NCBI RefSeq assembly: GCF_002902945.1
Contig: NZ_CP026101.1
Location: 2,852,001-2,916,000 of the forward strand
Length of the DNA: 64,000 nt
Direction: 5' to 3'
From: Paraburkholderia caribensis
GTDB taxonomy: Bacteria > Pseudomonadota > Gammaproteobacteria > Burkholderiales > Burkholderiaceae
Both the position numbers and the translations under genes were made by a program. Positions 6,779 through 15,613 of this stretch are shown one piece after another (the stretch's first letter is position 1; each line of letters opens with the position of its first letter). A model generated the notes under the pieces. That model worked only from the letters and a program-made list of their open reading frames with translations. It was not told the DNA's origin and searched no databases.

Positions 6779-9511
6779 CTATTTCACGGAAGCGGCCACT
6801 TCGGCGTCCTGCGCCTCGCCCGTTTCGGGCAAGAAACCGGAGCTTGCAAGCTCGCGCGGCTGCAACAGCAATGCGACGAGACCCGACCACCCCGTCTGAT
6901 GCGACGCGCCCACGCCGCGTCCGTTGTCGCCGTGAAAGTATTCGTGAAACAGCACGAGATCCTGCGAGCGCGGGTCCGCCTGCAACATCGGATACGCAGC
7001 CATCACAGGCCGCTCGTTGTTCTTGTCCTTCAGGAACAGCGTCGTCGTACGTTGCGCAAGGGCGTCGGCGATTTCGGACAATGAAAGCTGGTTGCCCGAG
7101 CCCGTCGGGTACTCGACGCGAAAATCGTCGCCGTAATAGCGATGAAATTCGTACAGCGACTCAATCAGCAGATAGTTGACGGGCATCCACACCGGCCCGC
7201 GCCAGTTCGAATTGCCACCGAACACGCGCGAATCGGATTCGGCTGGCAAGTACTTCACGCAGAAGCTCTGCCCGTTGTGCTGAAAGACGTAAGGTTGATC
7301 GCGATGCACACGCGACAGCGCGCGCACGCCGTGATCGGACAGGAACTCGGCTTCGTCGAGCGCACGCTTGAGCAGCGCTTTCATCCGATGCCCGCGCAAC
7401 AGTGAAAGCAGCAAGCTGTTGCCGCGCCCCGGCTCGTTCCAGCGCGACACCAGCCGCGCGAGATCGGGCTTGTTGCGCAGGAACCAGACAAGGCGGTCGC
7501 GCAGGCCCGGCAGCGAGCCATGCAGACGCTCTTCGAGCACATGCACGGCGATCAGCGGAATCAGCCCGACGATCGAGCGCACCCGCATCGGCACATTGGA
7601 GCCGTCGGGCAAGCGCAGCTTGTCATAGAAGAATTCGTCCTGACTGTCCCACAGGCCCGTATCGCAGTTATCTTCGCAACTCACGGCCTGCGCGATATAC
7701 AGGAAGTGCTCGAAGAACTTCACGCCAATATCGACGAACACGTGATTCGCAAACGCGAGTTCGAGCGCGATGCGCATCAGGTCCAGCGCATACGCGGCCA
7801 TCCATGCGGTGCCGTCGGCCTGATCGATATGGCCGCCCGTCGGCAACGGCGACGAGCGGTCGAAAATGCCGACGTTGTCGAGGCCGAGAAAGCCGCCCTG
7901 GAAGATATTGCGGCCGTCGGCATCCTTGCGATTCACCCACCACGCGAAGTTCAGCAACAGCTTGTGGAAGACCAGTTCGAGAAAATCGCGGTCGCCCTTG
8001 CCCGTCAGCGCGCGATCGATTTCATAAACACGCCACGCGGCCCATGCGTGCACGGGCGGGTTCGCATCGCCGAACGCCCATTCGTACGCGGGGATCTGCC
8101 CGTTCGGGTGCATGTAGCGGTCCTTCACGAGCAGCAGCAACTGACGCTTCGCAAACGCGGGATCGATCAGCGCGAATGCAGCGGCATGAAACGCGAGGTC
8201 CCACGACGCGTACCACGGATACTCCCATTTGTCCGGCATCGACACGATGTCCGCGTTGCACAAATGCCGCCAGTCGCGATTGCGTCCCTGTTTGCGCGAT
8301 GCGGGCGGCGTCGGCTGCAACGGGTCGCCGTCCATCCAGCGCTCGACGTCGAACTGGTAATACTGCTTCGACCACAGCATGCCCGCTAGCGCCTGGCGCT
8401 GCACGAGCCGCTCGTCCGCGCTTTCTATATGATGCTGCAACGCCGCATAAAACGCATCGGCCTCGGCGATACGTTGCGCGAACAGTTGCTCGGCATCGAG
8501 CGGCGTTTCATCGGCGCAGAACTCGGGACGCCAGCGCAGATAGACGACGGCCGTCCCGTGCGGCGGCAGATTCAGCGGCACGTGCGCGGCCGCTTTGGTG
8601 CCTGCGTCACGACGTATCGCATCGGCGTCGCCGTGCACGAGATAGTTGTTGAAGCCGTCCTTGAACGGACCTTCCGCCTCCATGTTGAAATGGCGGCGGA
8701 CGTTCGTATCGTTCTCGCAGAACAGCCACTCGAAAACAGTCGTATCGGGCGACCATGCCGTCACCACCATCGGCTCGTGTCCGGGATGCGTACCGAGCAG
8801 ACGCGTGACGCCGTGCACCGTTTCCTTCGTGAGCTTGGGGCGCTCGCCGGCCTCCTTCCACGACCATTTGTTGCGCGCCCAGATTTGCGGCAGCAGATCG
8901 AGTGACGCGGATTCGTCCGCGCGGTTTTCGACGGTGACGCGCATCACGATGTCTTCGGGCGAGTTCTTTGCGTATTCGACGGTCACATCGAAATAGCGCG
9001 AGTCGTCGAAGATGCCCGTATCGAGAACTTCATATTCCGGCAGATCCGCACCGCGCCGCCCGTTCTCCTCGACGAGATCCTGATACGGAAAAGCGCCATG
9101 CGGATACTTGTACAGCATCCGCATATAGGAATGTGTCGGCGTGCCGTCCAGATAGAAATACAGTTCCTTGACGTCCTCGCCGTGATTGCCTTCCTGGTTC
9201 GTGAGGCCGAACAGGCGTTCCTTGAGAATGGGATCGGCGCGGTTCCACATGGCGACCGACACACACCAGTTCAACGTGTCGTCGCCGAACCCCGCAATGC
9301 CGTCCTCGCCCCAGCGGTAGGCGCGGCTGCGGGCGTGATCGTGCGGGAAATAGTCCCATGCGGTGCCGTTCGGGCTGTAGTCTTCGCGCACCGTGCCCCA
9401 CTGACGCTCGCTCAGATACGGGCCCCAGCGCTGCCATCGCGCGCATTCACTGGAGTGCAGACGTATTCCCTCGACAGTGGCAAGCAGGTTTCCGGCGCGC
9501 AGCGGAGGCAT
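6779..9511 (-). CDS. MGH1-type / GH63-like glucosidase
   Basis: A 910-residue glycoside hydrolase with an (alpha/alpha)6 barrel. The N-terminal part (PYLSERQWGTVREDYSPNG..WDYFPHDHARSRAYRWGEDGIAGF) and the C-terminal barrel (FQGGFLGLDNVGIFDRSS, QADGTAWMAAYALDLM, RGPVWMPVNYLLIESL, FHEYFHGDNGRGVGASHQTGWS) match bacterial mannosyl/glucosylglycerate-hydrolase-like or GH63-like glucosidases. No signal peptide, so probably cytoplasmic. The start at 9511 has AGGA upstream; the frame stays open far beyond, but that extension is Arg-rich shadow sequence. It lies 34 bp downstream of the debranching-enzyme gene. The substrate (glucosylglycerate, trehalose-type or short glucans) cannot be settled from sequence. 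Confidence 0.85.
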   Translation of the reverse strand: MPPLRAGNLLATVEGIRLHSSECARWQRWGPYLSERQWGTVREDYSPNGTAWDYFPHDHARSRAYRWGEDGIAGFGDDTLNWCVSVAMWNRADPILKERLFGLTNQEGNHGEDVKELYFYLDGTPTHSYMRMLYKYPHGAFPYQDLVEENGRRGADLPEYEVLDTGIFDDSRYFDVTVEYAKNSPEDIVMRVTVENRADESASLDLLPQIWARNKWSWKEAGERPKLTKETVHGVTRLLGTHPGHEPMVVTAWSPDTTVFEWLFCENDTNVRRHFNMEAEGPFKDGFNNYLVHGDADAIRRDAGTKAAAHVPLNLPPHGTAVVYLRWRPEFCADETPLDAEQLFAQRIAEADAFYAALQHHIESADERLVQRQALAGMLWSKQYYQFDVERWMDGDPLQPTPPASRKQGRNRDWRHLCNADIVSMPDKWEYPWYASWDLAFHAAAFALIDPAFAKRQLLLLVKDRYMHPNGQIPAYEWAFGDANPPVHAWAAWRVYEIDRALTGKGDRDFLELVFHKLLLNFAWWVNRKDADGRNIFQGGFLGLDNVGIFDRSSPLPTGGHIDQADGTAWMAAYALDLMRIALELAFANHVFVDIGVKFFEHFLYIAQAVSCEDNCDTGLWDSQDEFFYDKLRLPDGSNVPMRVRSIVGLIPLIAVHVLEERLHGSLPGLRDRLVWFLRNKPDLARLVSRWNEPGRGNSLLLSLLRGHRMKALLKRALDEAEFLSDHGVRALSRVHRDQPYVFQHNGQSFCVKYLPAESDSRVFGGNSNWRGPVWMPVNYLLIESLYEFHRYYGDDFRVEYPTGSGNQLSLSEIADALAQRTTTLFLKDKNNERPVMAAYPMLQADPRSQDLVLFHEYFHGDNGRGVGASHQTGWSGLVALLLQPRELASSGFLPETGEAQDAEVAASVK

Positions 9512-9545
9512 GGCAGCGTCCTCGTCTCTCGGGTGACGGTGGGAG

Positions 9546-11549
9546 TCACATCGTAGCGCGGTTTGGGGTGTTCGCGTCGGGGAGGTGGGCGTGGACGCTT
9601 TCGCCCAGCAACACGCCCATACGCAACCGCTCCCCCAGCGACCAAGCCTGAAACGGCGTGCCGCCCGGCGCATGCGGCGCATCGCCGTCCGCGACTTCCG
9701 AAATGTGATCGAGGCCCGCGCGATCCAGATGCGCGTCGAGCGGCGCGAGAAAACGCGCGCGGGCCGCGCTGCGGGCGGCGTCATCGGGACGTTGCGCGCG
9801 CAGCCAGGCTTCGACGAATGGCCCGAGCAGCCATGGCCACACGGTCCCCTGGTGATACGCGCCGTCACGTTCGAGCGGCGCGCCCGCATAGCGCCCGCGA
9901 TAGCCGGGATCTTCCGGCGACAACGTGCGCAAACCCAGCGCCGTCAGCAGATGCGCTTCCACTTGCGCAACGACGGCCCGCGCCGTTTCGCCTTCGACCA
10001 GCGCGAACGGCAAGCCGCCTGCCGCGAAAATCTGATTGGGCCGGATCGATCTGTCTACAGTGCCGTGCACATGATCGACGTCGACGTTATCGAACAGCGC
10101 GCCCGTTTCCGAATCGACAAAGCGCTGCACAAACGATGCCGCCACACGCCCGGCGGCATCGCTCCAGCGCGCATTCCACTGTGCGGCAATGCGCAATGCG
10201 TTGAACCACAACGCCTGCACTTCGACGGGCTTGCCGATGCGCGGGGTCACCACCCAGTCGCCGACCTTCGCGTCCATCCACGTGAGTTGCACGCCAGGCA
10301 CGCCTGCACGCAGCAGGCCATCGTCATCGGCACGGATGCCGTAGCGCGTGCCTTGTGTGTAGCCGGCCAGAATCGTATCGACGGCTTCATGCAGGCGCTC
10401 GCGCGTCGCGTCCGACGCATGCCCTGTCGCCAGATAGTCGTGTACGGCAATCGCAAACCAGAGCGACGCATCGACCGAGTTGTATTCGGGCTCGTCGCCG
10501 TAATCGGGAAAACGGTTCGGACACATGCCTTGCGAAATCGTCCCCGCCCATGCGAGCAGGATCGACCCGGCTTCCGCGAGTCGCCCCGTGGCGATCAGCA
10601 GGCCGCGCATCGCGATGAAAGTATCGCGGCCCCAATCGGTAAACCACGGAAACCCGGCGACGATCGTGTGTCCCGCCGACCGCGCGACAACGTAGGCATC
10701 GGCGGAACGATGCAGGCGCGAAGCAAAAGCAGCGCGGCGGTTCGTTTCAGTCCCGGCAAGCGTGTTCGCCAGTTCAATCGCGGCGGCTTGCACAACAGGC
10801 TGCGATGGGTTCGGCACGTCCGCGCTCAATATCATCACGGCCGCATCCGAACGAAGGTCGAACGTGAAAACGCCGGGCGTCGCGAGGTCTTCGGTGAAAT
10901 CGAGGCCGCGCTCGCGTTCGCGTACATAGCAGAAGTTACGATACCAGTCGGGCGCGTGTTCATACGCGCCGTTCGTGACGACGCGAATCGCAGGCAGATC
11001 GTGATACGGCTGCCACGTCACACGTTCGCCGTCGACGGAAGCGGAAAAATCGAAGGCGCCGTTCTCGTGATGCAGCGCGTGATAATCGCGCCCGGACAGC
11101 AACGGACGAACATGAAGCCTGATTGCGTCATCGCCACCAGCGTCGTCATCGAATGCCACGCGCCAGCGCAGCACCGTTTCGCGAGTTGCTTTCGCGACGA
11201 ACGTTTCCGCGATCACACACGTCCGCGCATCGAGGCGGAAGCGCCATGTCGGCCACGGTGTCGTGTCGAACCGGATCAGACTCGCAGCGATGTCGGGATA
11301 GACGATATCGGGCGCGTAACGCTGCATCGACAGCGGATAGCGCGCGCCGTTCGTCTCGACCCACGCTTCGATCCCATTCACGAGCACGATGCGGCCCGCT
11401 GGCGCGCGCGTCGCCGTCAGCAGCAGCGCGTGATAACGCCGGGTGCGCAGCGTGCCCGCCGTGCCCGACGCAAAGCCGCCATAGCCGTCGGCCTCGAGCC
11501 ATTCGTCTTCCAGACGTTCGATATCGAAAGGAGATTCGACGCGTGTCAT
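9546..11549 (-). CDS. amylo-alpha-1,6-glucosidase (glycogen-debranching enzyme family, GH133)
   Basis: A 667-residue protein. Residues 1-260 match the N-terminal domain of bacterial/archaeal debranching enzymes (EWLEADGYGGFASGTAG, RTRRYHALLLTATR). Residues 300-650 form the glucosidase (alpha/alpha)6 barrel with the signature GFPWFTDWGRDTFIAMRGLL, then EYNSVDASLWFAIAVHDYL, a conserved WMDAKVGDWVVTPRIGKPVEVQ region and YHQGTVWPWLLGPF. It would hydrolyse alpha-1,6 branch glucose from glycogen-like glucan. It is the first gene of the leftward block GDE, glucosidase, zwf, ppgK, whose short gaps (about 34-105 bp) suggest an operon. No glycogen synthase or branching enzyme is in the window. Confidence 0.9.
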   Translation of the reverse strand: MTRVESPFDIERLEDEWLEADGYGGFASGTAGTLRTRRYHALLLTATRAPAGRIVLVNGIEAWVETNGARYPLSMQRYAPDIVYPDIAASLIRFDTTPWPTWRFRLDARTCVIAETFVAKATRETVLRWRVAFDDDAGGDDAIRLHVRPLLSGRDYHALHHENGAFDFSASVDGERVTWQPYHDLPAIRVVTNGAYEHAPDWYRNFCYVRERERGLDFTEDLATPGVFTFDLRSDAAVMILSADVPNPSQPVVQAAAIELANTLAGTETNRRAAFASRLHRSADAYVVARSAGHTIVAGFPWFTDWGRDTFIAMRGLLIATGRLAEAGSILLAWAGTISQGMCPNRFPDYGDEPEYNSVDASLWFAIAVHDYLATGHASDATRERLHEAVDTILAGYTQGTRYGIRADDDGLLRAGVPGVQLTWMDAKVGDWVVTPRIGKPVEVQALWFNALRIAAQWNARWSDAAGRVAASFVQRFVDSETGALFDNVDVDHVHGTVDRSIRPNQIFAAGGLPFALVEGETARAVVAQVEAHLLTALGLRTLSPEDPGYRGRYAGAPLERDGAYHQGTVWPWLLGPFVEAWLRAQRPDDAARSAARARFLAPLDAHLDRAGLDHISEVADGDAPHAPGGTPFQAWSLGERLRMGVLLGESVHAHLPDANTPNRATM

Positions 11550-11628
11550 CGCAGTGGCCGCCGTGCGCCGGCGACGGGATCAAGACAGCCGACAGATTAG
11601 CCGCTCGCACATGAAATGTCTCGCGCGT

Positions 11629-13026
11629 TCAACTGGCCGGTTGCGTGGCCGATGGCTCGCCCGCATCGGCTGAGCGCGAATCGCGCTGAATCGGCAGCAC
11701 GGCCCACACTTCGAGCCCGCCGCCTTCGCGCGCATGAAACGCCAGCGTGCCGCCATGCAGCCGCGCAATGCGTTCGACGATCGCCAGCCCCAGCCCCGTG
11801 CCACCCGTTTTGCCATGCGCGTTCTTGCCGCGCTGAAACGGCGCCTTCAGCCGTTCCAGTTCTTCCGCGCTCAAGCCCTTGCCGCGATCGGCCACGGCCA
11901 CATGGATCGCTTGCGCGTCTGCCCACGTCCTGACGGCGAGACCTGTTTGTCCGTACACGACGGCGTTCTGCATCAGGTTCATCACGAGCCGCATCATCGT
12001 GATGGGCCGGAACGCGTGCTCGGGCAACTCGCCCAGTTGCAGGTCGAACTCGTGTCCGAGGCCCGCGAAGTCGGCGGCGAGCTGGCTGATCAGCGCGTTC
12101 AGATCCCCCGGTTGCGGCGTCTCGCGCTCGCCGCTGCCCGCATAGTCCATGAACTGCTGAAGTATCGTATCGATCTGATCCAGATACGACTCCGCTGCGC
12201 CGACGAAAGCTTCGTCGCCGTTCGTGTCGCTCGCCATCGCCATCGCGAGACGCAGCTTGGTCAGCGGCGTGCGGATGTCGTGCGAGATGCCCGCGAGCAT
12301 CAGCGCACGCGTCGCTTCCGCCTGCTGCAGCGCCTGTGTCATCTGATTGAACGCGCCGCTCACCTGGGCGATTTCCGTCGGACCGTCGACGGGTAGCGGC
12401 GGCGGCACTTCGCCCGCGCTGACACGGCGCGCCGCTTGCGCAAGCTCCTGCAACGGACGGTTCAGATGCGCCTGTAGCGCGAAGCCCGTCAACGCGGCGA
12501 TCATCCCGAGTCCGATCGACAGCAGCACCGCCGTCAACATGCCGCCGCCCTGCGCTTCTTCCGGCACCTGCAGGCCGATCCAGTATGGCGTGCCCGCCAC
12601 ATGCATGCGAATCCACATGCGCGGATGCGGCGCGCCTTGCCAGCGCACTTCGGTGCCCGGCGGCAGATAGCGATGCAGCGTGTCGAGAAAGGTCGCGAGC
12701 TGATAGGTCCGGTAGAACGCGAGCAAGCGGACACGCGGCTCGATGACAGCTTCCGTTGGCGGCTCGCTGCGCGCATCGAGCCGCGCGACGAGCGTGTCGC
12801 GTGCGTCCACGGGCGAGGCGGCGAGCGCATTGTCCAGCGTCTTGATGTAGGTGCCGAACACGGCCGCAGCGCGCTCGACGCGCGGCTTCTGCACGTAATG
12901 AATCAGCACGCTCAGCGAGCACACCTGAGTGAACGCGACCAGCACGATCAGCAGCGCGATGTTGCGCGCGAGCACGCTGCGCGGCAGCAAGCGCGACATG
13001 AAGCGCCGCAACATGCGCGCACTCAT
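11629..13026 (-). CDS. EnvZ-like sensor histidine kinase
   Basis: A 465-residue membrane kinase. Transmembrane segment 1 is about residues 15-38, a periplasmic domain of about 120 residues follows, transmembrane segment 2 is about residues 168-190, then comes a HAMP linker (LNRPLQELAQAARRVSAGE), the HisKA H box LAGISHDIRTPLTKLRLAM and an HATPase with N box MRLVMNLMQNAVVYG and G box TGGTGLGLAIVERIARLHGG. The H box closely matches EnvZ-type kinases. Its ATG overlaps the response-regulator stop (ATGA), so the two are translationally coupled. The signal is unknown; EnvZ itself senses osmolarity, but this gene pair lies away from any porin. Confidence 0.92.
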   Translation of the reverse strand: MSARMLRRFMSRLLPRSVLARNIALLIVLVAFTQVCSLSVLIHYVQKPRVERAAAVFGTYIKTLDNALAASPVDARDTLVARLDARSEPPTEAVIEPRVRLLAFYRTYQLATFLDTLHRYLPPGTEVRWQGAPHPRMWIRMHVAGTPYWIGLQVPEEAQGGGMLTAVLLSIGLGMIAALTGFALQAHLNRPLQELAQAARRVSAGEVPPPLPVDGPTEIAQVSGAFNQMTQALQQAEATRALMLAGISHDIRTPLTKLRLAMAMASDTNGDEAFVGAAESYLDQIDTILQQFMDYAGSGERETPQPGDLNALISQLAADFAGLGHEFDLQLGELPEHAFRPITMMRLVMNLMQNAVVYGQTGLAVRTWADAQAIHVAVADRGKGLSAEELERLKAPFQRGKNAHGKTGGTGLGLAIVERIARLHGGTLAFHAREGGGLEVWAVLPIQRDSRSADAGEPSATQPAS

Positions 13027-13736
13027 GCGTCGACGTCGGCGACGAGCATGTAGCCGACGCCCCACACTGTCTTGATGTAACGCGGTTTCGACGGATCGCT
13101 TTCGATCGCCTGCCGCAGACGCAGAATCTGCACGTCGATGCTGCGGTCGAGCGCATCGTGGTCGCGCCCCCTTGCGCGCGCGATCAGATTGTCGCGGCTC
13201 ACGGCGCGGTTCGGCGAGGCGGCGAGCGCCGTCAGCAGCAGCATCTGCGCCGAATGCAACTCGAGAAGATCGTCCTGTTTGTAGAGGCACTGCTTGCCGA
13301 CATCGAGCCGGAAGTCCCCGAAGCGCAGCGTCTGCGTGGTGACGGTCGGATCGTTCGAGGCGATTTTCTGGCGACGCAGCAGCGCATTGATGCGCGCCAC
13401 CAGTTCGCGCGGCAGAAATGGCTTCGCGAGGTAATCGTCGGCGCCCGTTTCGAGGCCGATCACACGGTCGAGCGGATCGCCCTTGGCCGTGAGCATCAGA
13501 ATGGGCAGCGTGTGCCCTTCTGCCCGCAGTTTCGCGCAGATCTGCAGGCCGTCTTCTTCGCCGATCATCAGATCGAGCACCAGCAGATCATACGGCTCGC
13601 GCTGCAAATAGCGCTCGAGCCGTTTGCTGTTTTCCACGGCGCGGACTTCGAAGCCGTGTCCGCTCAGAAAGCGCTGCAGCATGTTGCGGAGTTCCGCTTC
13701 GTCGTCGAGCACGATGATGCGGGCGGGTCGGTCCAT
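13023..13736 (-). CDS. OmpR-type response regulator
   Basis: A 237-residue DNA-binding response regulator. The receiver domain (residues 5-120) has the acidic pair in VLDDEAE, the phospho-acceptor Asp in LLVLDLMIGEEDG and Lys in DYLAKPF. The C-terminal winged helix (residues 140-235) has LHSAQMLLLTALAASPNRAVSR and SIDVQILRLRQAIESD, ending VWGVGYMLV. The start MDRPARII has a strong AAGGAG at ideal spacing, ruling out the longer in-frame version. It heads a two-gene operon with the EnvZ-like kinase. Targets are not identifiable here. Confidence 0.94.
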   Translation of the reverse strand: MDRPARIIVLDDEAELRNMLQRFLSGHGFEVRAVENSKRLERYLQREPYDLLVLDLMIGEEDGLQICAKLRAEGHTLPILMLTAKGDPLDRVIGLETGADDYLAKPFLPRELVARINALLRRQKIASNDPTVTTQTLRFGDFRLDVGKQCLYKQDDLLELHSAQMLLLTALAASPNRAVSRDNLIARARGRDHDALDRSIDVQILRLRQAIESDPSKPRYIKTVWGVGYMLVADVDA

Positions 13737-13816
13737 GCAAGGCTCCTTCGTCGCTTGGTGGCTTAGGGTTGCAGTCGTCTTGCAACAGTTTAGCGTCATG
13801 CCGACCCGCTTTTCCG

Positions 13817-14110
13817 TCAGTGCGATCCCGCGCGCTGCGCCATGAACTGCTCGATCTGCGCCAGCGTCACGTAGCCCTGCTTCTGCGTGTCGATCTCGGC
13901 GAAATGCTGCGCGACGCGTGGCATGCCCGTCTGCGCCTGGGCCAGCGTCAGCTTGCCGTCATGCGTCGTGTTGGCGGTCGCAAAGCGCTCCTGCAACTGC
14001 TGCATCATGCGCTCCATGCGCGGCGATCCCGCCATCGGTTGCGGCGCCGTCTGGGCCATCACGCCCGTCGATGCAATGCACAAAGCCAGAATAGCGATCA
14101 ACATCTTCAT
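13817..14110 (-). CDS. small exported EF-hand-like protein
   Basis: A 97-residue protein with a signal peptide (MKMLIAILALCIASTGVMAQ) and two degenerate EF-hand-like loops: one around NTTHDGKLTLAQAQ and one around IDTQKQGYVTLAQIE. The canonical acidic ligands at loop positions 1, 3 and 12 are mostly missing, so calcium binding is doubtful. It lies 80 bp downstream of the response-regulator start region on the same strand but is transcribed before that operon. The role is unknown. Confidence 0.7.
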   Translation of the reverse strand: MKMLIAILALCIASTGVMAQTAPQPMAGSPRMERMMQQLQERFATANTTHDGKLTLAQAQTGMPRVAQHFAEIDTQKQGYVTLAQIEQFMAQRAGSH

Positions 14111-14432
14111 TTCCCATCTCCATCATCGGTTCGTTCAACTTCTTCGCTACGTCGTGTTGCGATTCGTCGTTGGCGAAGCGAATTCTGGTTGTCCGGGACG
14201 CTCAAGGCAATTTCAAAGTTATGTCGATCCATGTCATGTGAGCGGCCCCTCTTCGTGCACGGCGCAACGTGCATTACGCAGCAGACGCTTCAAACATGGG
14301 CGTGCTATTTCCGACATCGAATGAAACAAGTAATCGCTGCCCTTCGTGGAAGGCGTTGCGTATCGTTTGCACGTCGGCCGCCTCTTCAGCATTTCACACC
14401 GCATGTGCCGACATTCGCTTCAGGAGTTTCAT
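14111..14432. other. intergenic region, divergent promoters
   Basis: A 322-bp region between the leftward EF-hand-like gene and the rightward proline-rich gene. It should hold both promoters. No RNA gene, hairpin or repeat stood out. Confidence 0.3.
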
Positions 14433-14714
14433 GTGAACATTCGATCTGCTTATACGTCCGCGATCGCCGCCATGGGCATCGCCTGCTCGACGAGCGCCTT
14501 TGCCGGCACCGTCTTCGTTCATGCGGCCTATGTGCCCGCCGCCGTCTACGCACCGGTGCGTACGCTCTATTACGTGCCGCCGCAACCGCCTGCCGTGGTG
14601 CCCATCGTGCCCGCGGCGCCTGTCGTGCCCTACGTTGCCGTCGTACCGCCACCCGCTCCCGCGATACGGCTGCCCTATGCGACGATTCCCGTGCCAGTCG
14701 TCGTCATCCGTTGA
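14433..14714 (+). CDS. small exported Pro/Val-rich protein
   Basis: A 93-residue product with a clear signal peptide (NIRSAYTSAIAAMGIACSTSAFA) followed by a low-complexity tail of alternating Pro, Val and Ala with several Tyr. A GTG start is chosen because CAGGAG precedes it by about 6 bp; the ATG two bases upstream is out of frame and stops at once. No domain is recognised. The composition suggests an unfolded envelope protein; nothing more can be said. Confidence 0.6.
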   Translation: MNIRSAYTSAIAAMGIACSTSAFAGTVFVHAAYVPAAVYAPVRTLYYVPPQPPAVVPIVPAAPVVPYVAVVPPPAPAIRLPYATIPVPVVVIR

Positions 14715-14806
14715 CGGTATTCGCGCCGCGATTCACTTGATCTTTGCCCAGGCGAGGCCAACAATGAAAGCCTCAATCGTCGTCGACGAGTATTGCGGAG
14801 AGCCCT

Positions 14807-15277
14807 ATGCCGGACATCGAAAAGGACAAGGTCATCGCGGTGCTGAACCAGATTCTCGAATCCGAGCTGGCAGGCGTGGTGCGCTATACGCACTACTCCT
14901 TCCTCGTGTTCGGCTTTGGCCGCATTCCGATCGTGTCGTGGCTGCGCCAGCAGGCTGACGAATCGCTGCTGCACGCGCATCAGGCGGGCGAATGGATCAC
15001 GACGCTCGGCGAGTATCCGTCGCTAGGTATCGGTGCGCTGCTCGACTCGCATACGACCGACATCACCACCATCCTGCGCGAATCGCTCGCAGCGGAAGAT
15101 GTCGCACTCGGCCTGTATCGCGATCTGCTCGCGCTGGTCAAGGACCGCTCGGTGGCGCTCGAAGAATATGCGCGGCAGATGATTGCAGTCGAAGAGATGC
15201 ACGCGGGCGAAGTGGACAAGATGCTGCGCAAGCCCGGCACGGTCGGCACATCGGGCGAGCGCGGCGCGGCGCATTGA
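14807..15277 (+). CDS. ferritin-like (bacterioferritin-type) protein
   Basis: A 156-residue four-helix-bundle protein. Iron-ligand candidates sit in helix A (ILESELAG, Glu20), helix B (ADESLLHAHQAGEW) and helix D (IAVEEMHAGEV, an ExxH pattern). No haem-binding Met is obvious, so this is a bacterioferritin relative rather than a certain haem bacterioferritin. GCGGAG precedes the ATG. The gene stands alone, with a terminator-like hairpin about 115 bp downstream. Iron storage or redox protection is the likely role. Confidence 0.82.
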   Translation: MPDIEKDKVIAVLNQILESELAGVVRYTHYSFLVFGFGRIPIVSWLRQQADESLLHAHQAGEWITTLGEYPSLGIGALLDSHTTDITTILRESLAAEDVALGLYRDLLALVKDRSVALEEYARQMIAVEEMHAGEVDKMLRKPGTVGTSGERGAAH

Positions 15278-15613
15278 GTTTCTTGCCGCGTTGTAAGGGC
15301 GCAATCGCAAGCGTGCGCGCCTCGTTCAATTGTCAAATGGCTCGCCGCATTCACGTCGCTTTATCGTCCGTCTTCTATCCGCCTCTCGAGAAGCGCCGCA
15401 TAAGTCAAAAGATGACATATACGGCGCTTCAGTCTTTTTGCATCCGCGCTGATTTAACGTTTGAGCGCCGCAAAACAGATCTATTCCCCTAAAGCTTCTG
15501 CAAGCATGATCTCGTTTGCAACGACCCATGCTAGGCTATGCGCGGCATCAGGCTGTTGAATTCTGCATTCGTAATTTCGTTCGTAGTCCGCGCAGGTAAT
15601 ACAGGGTGGATAG
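15278..15613. other. intergenic region between ferritin-like gene and RND operon
   Basis: 336 bp without a supported gene. It contains the hairpin at 15391-15439 and, to its right, an AT-richer stretch that should carry the promoter of the efflux operon. No obvious TetR or MarR regulator gene or operator is adjacent. Confidence 0.35.
15391..15439 (+). terminator. rho-independent-like terminator after the ferritin-like gene
   Basis: A 17-bp stem with two mismatches (left arm 15391-15407, right arm 15413-15429) closed by the loop AAAGA and followed by CTTTTTG at 15434-15440. The position fits termination of the ferritin-like transcript before the RND operon. Confidence 0.55.

Noticed and set aside
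9512..9889. N-terminal extension of the MGH1-type glucosidase
   Set aside because: 126 extra residues would be Arg-rich and overlap the debranching-enzyme gene in another frame; the ATG at 9511 has a good ribosome-binding site.
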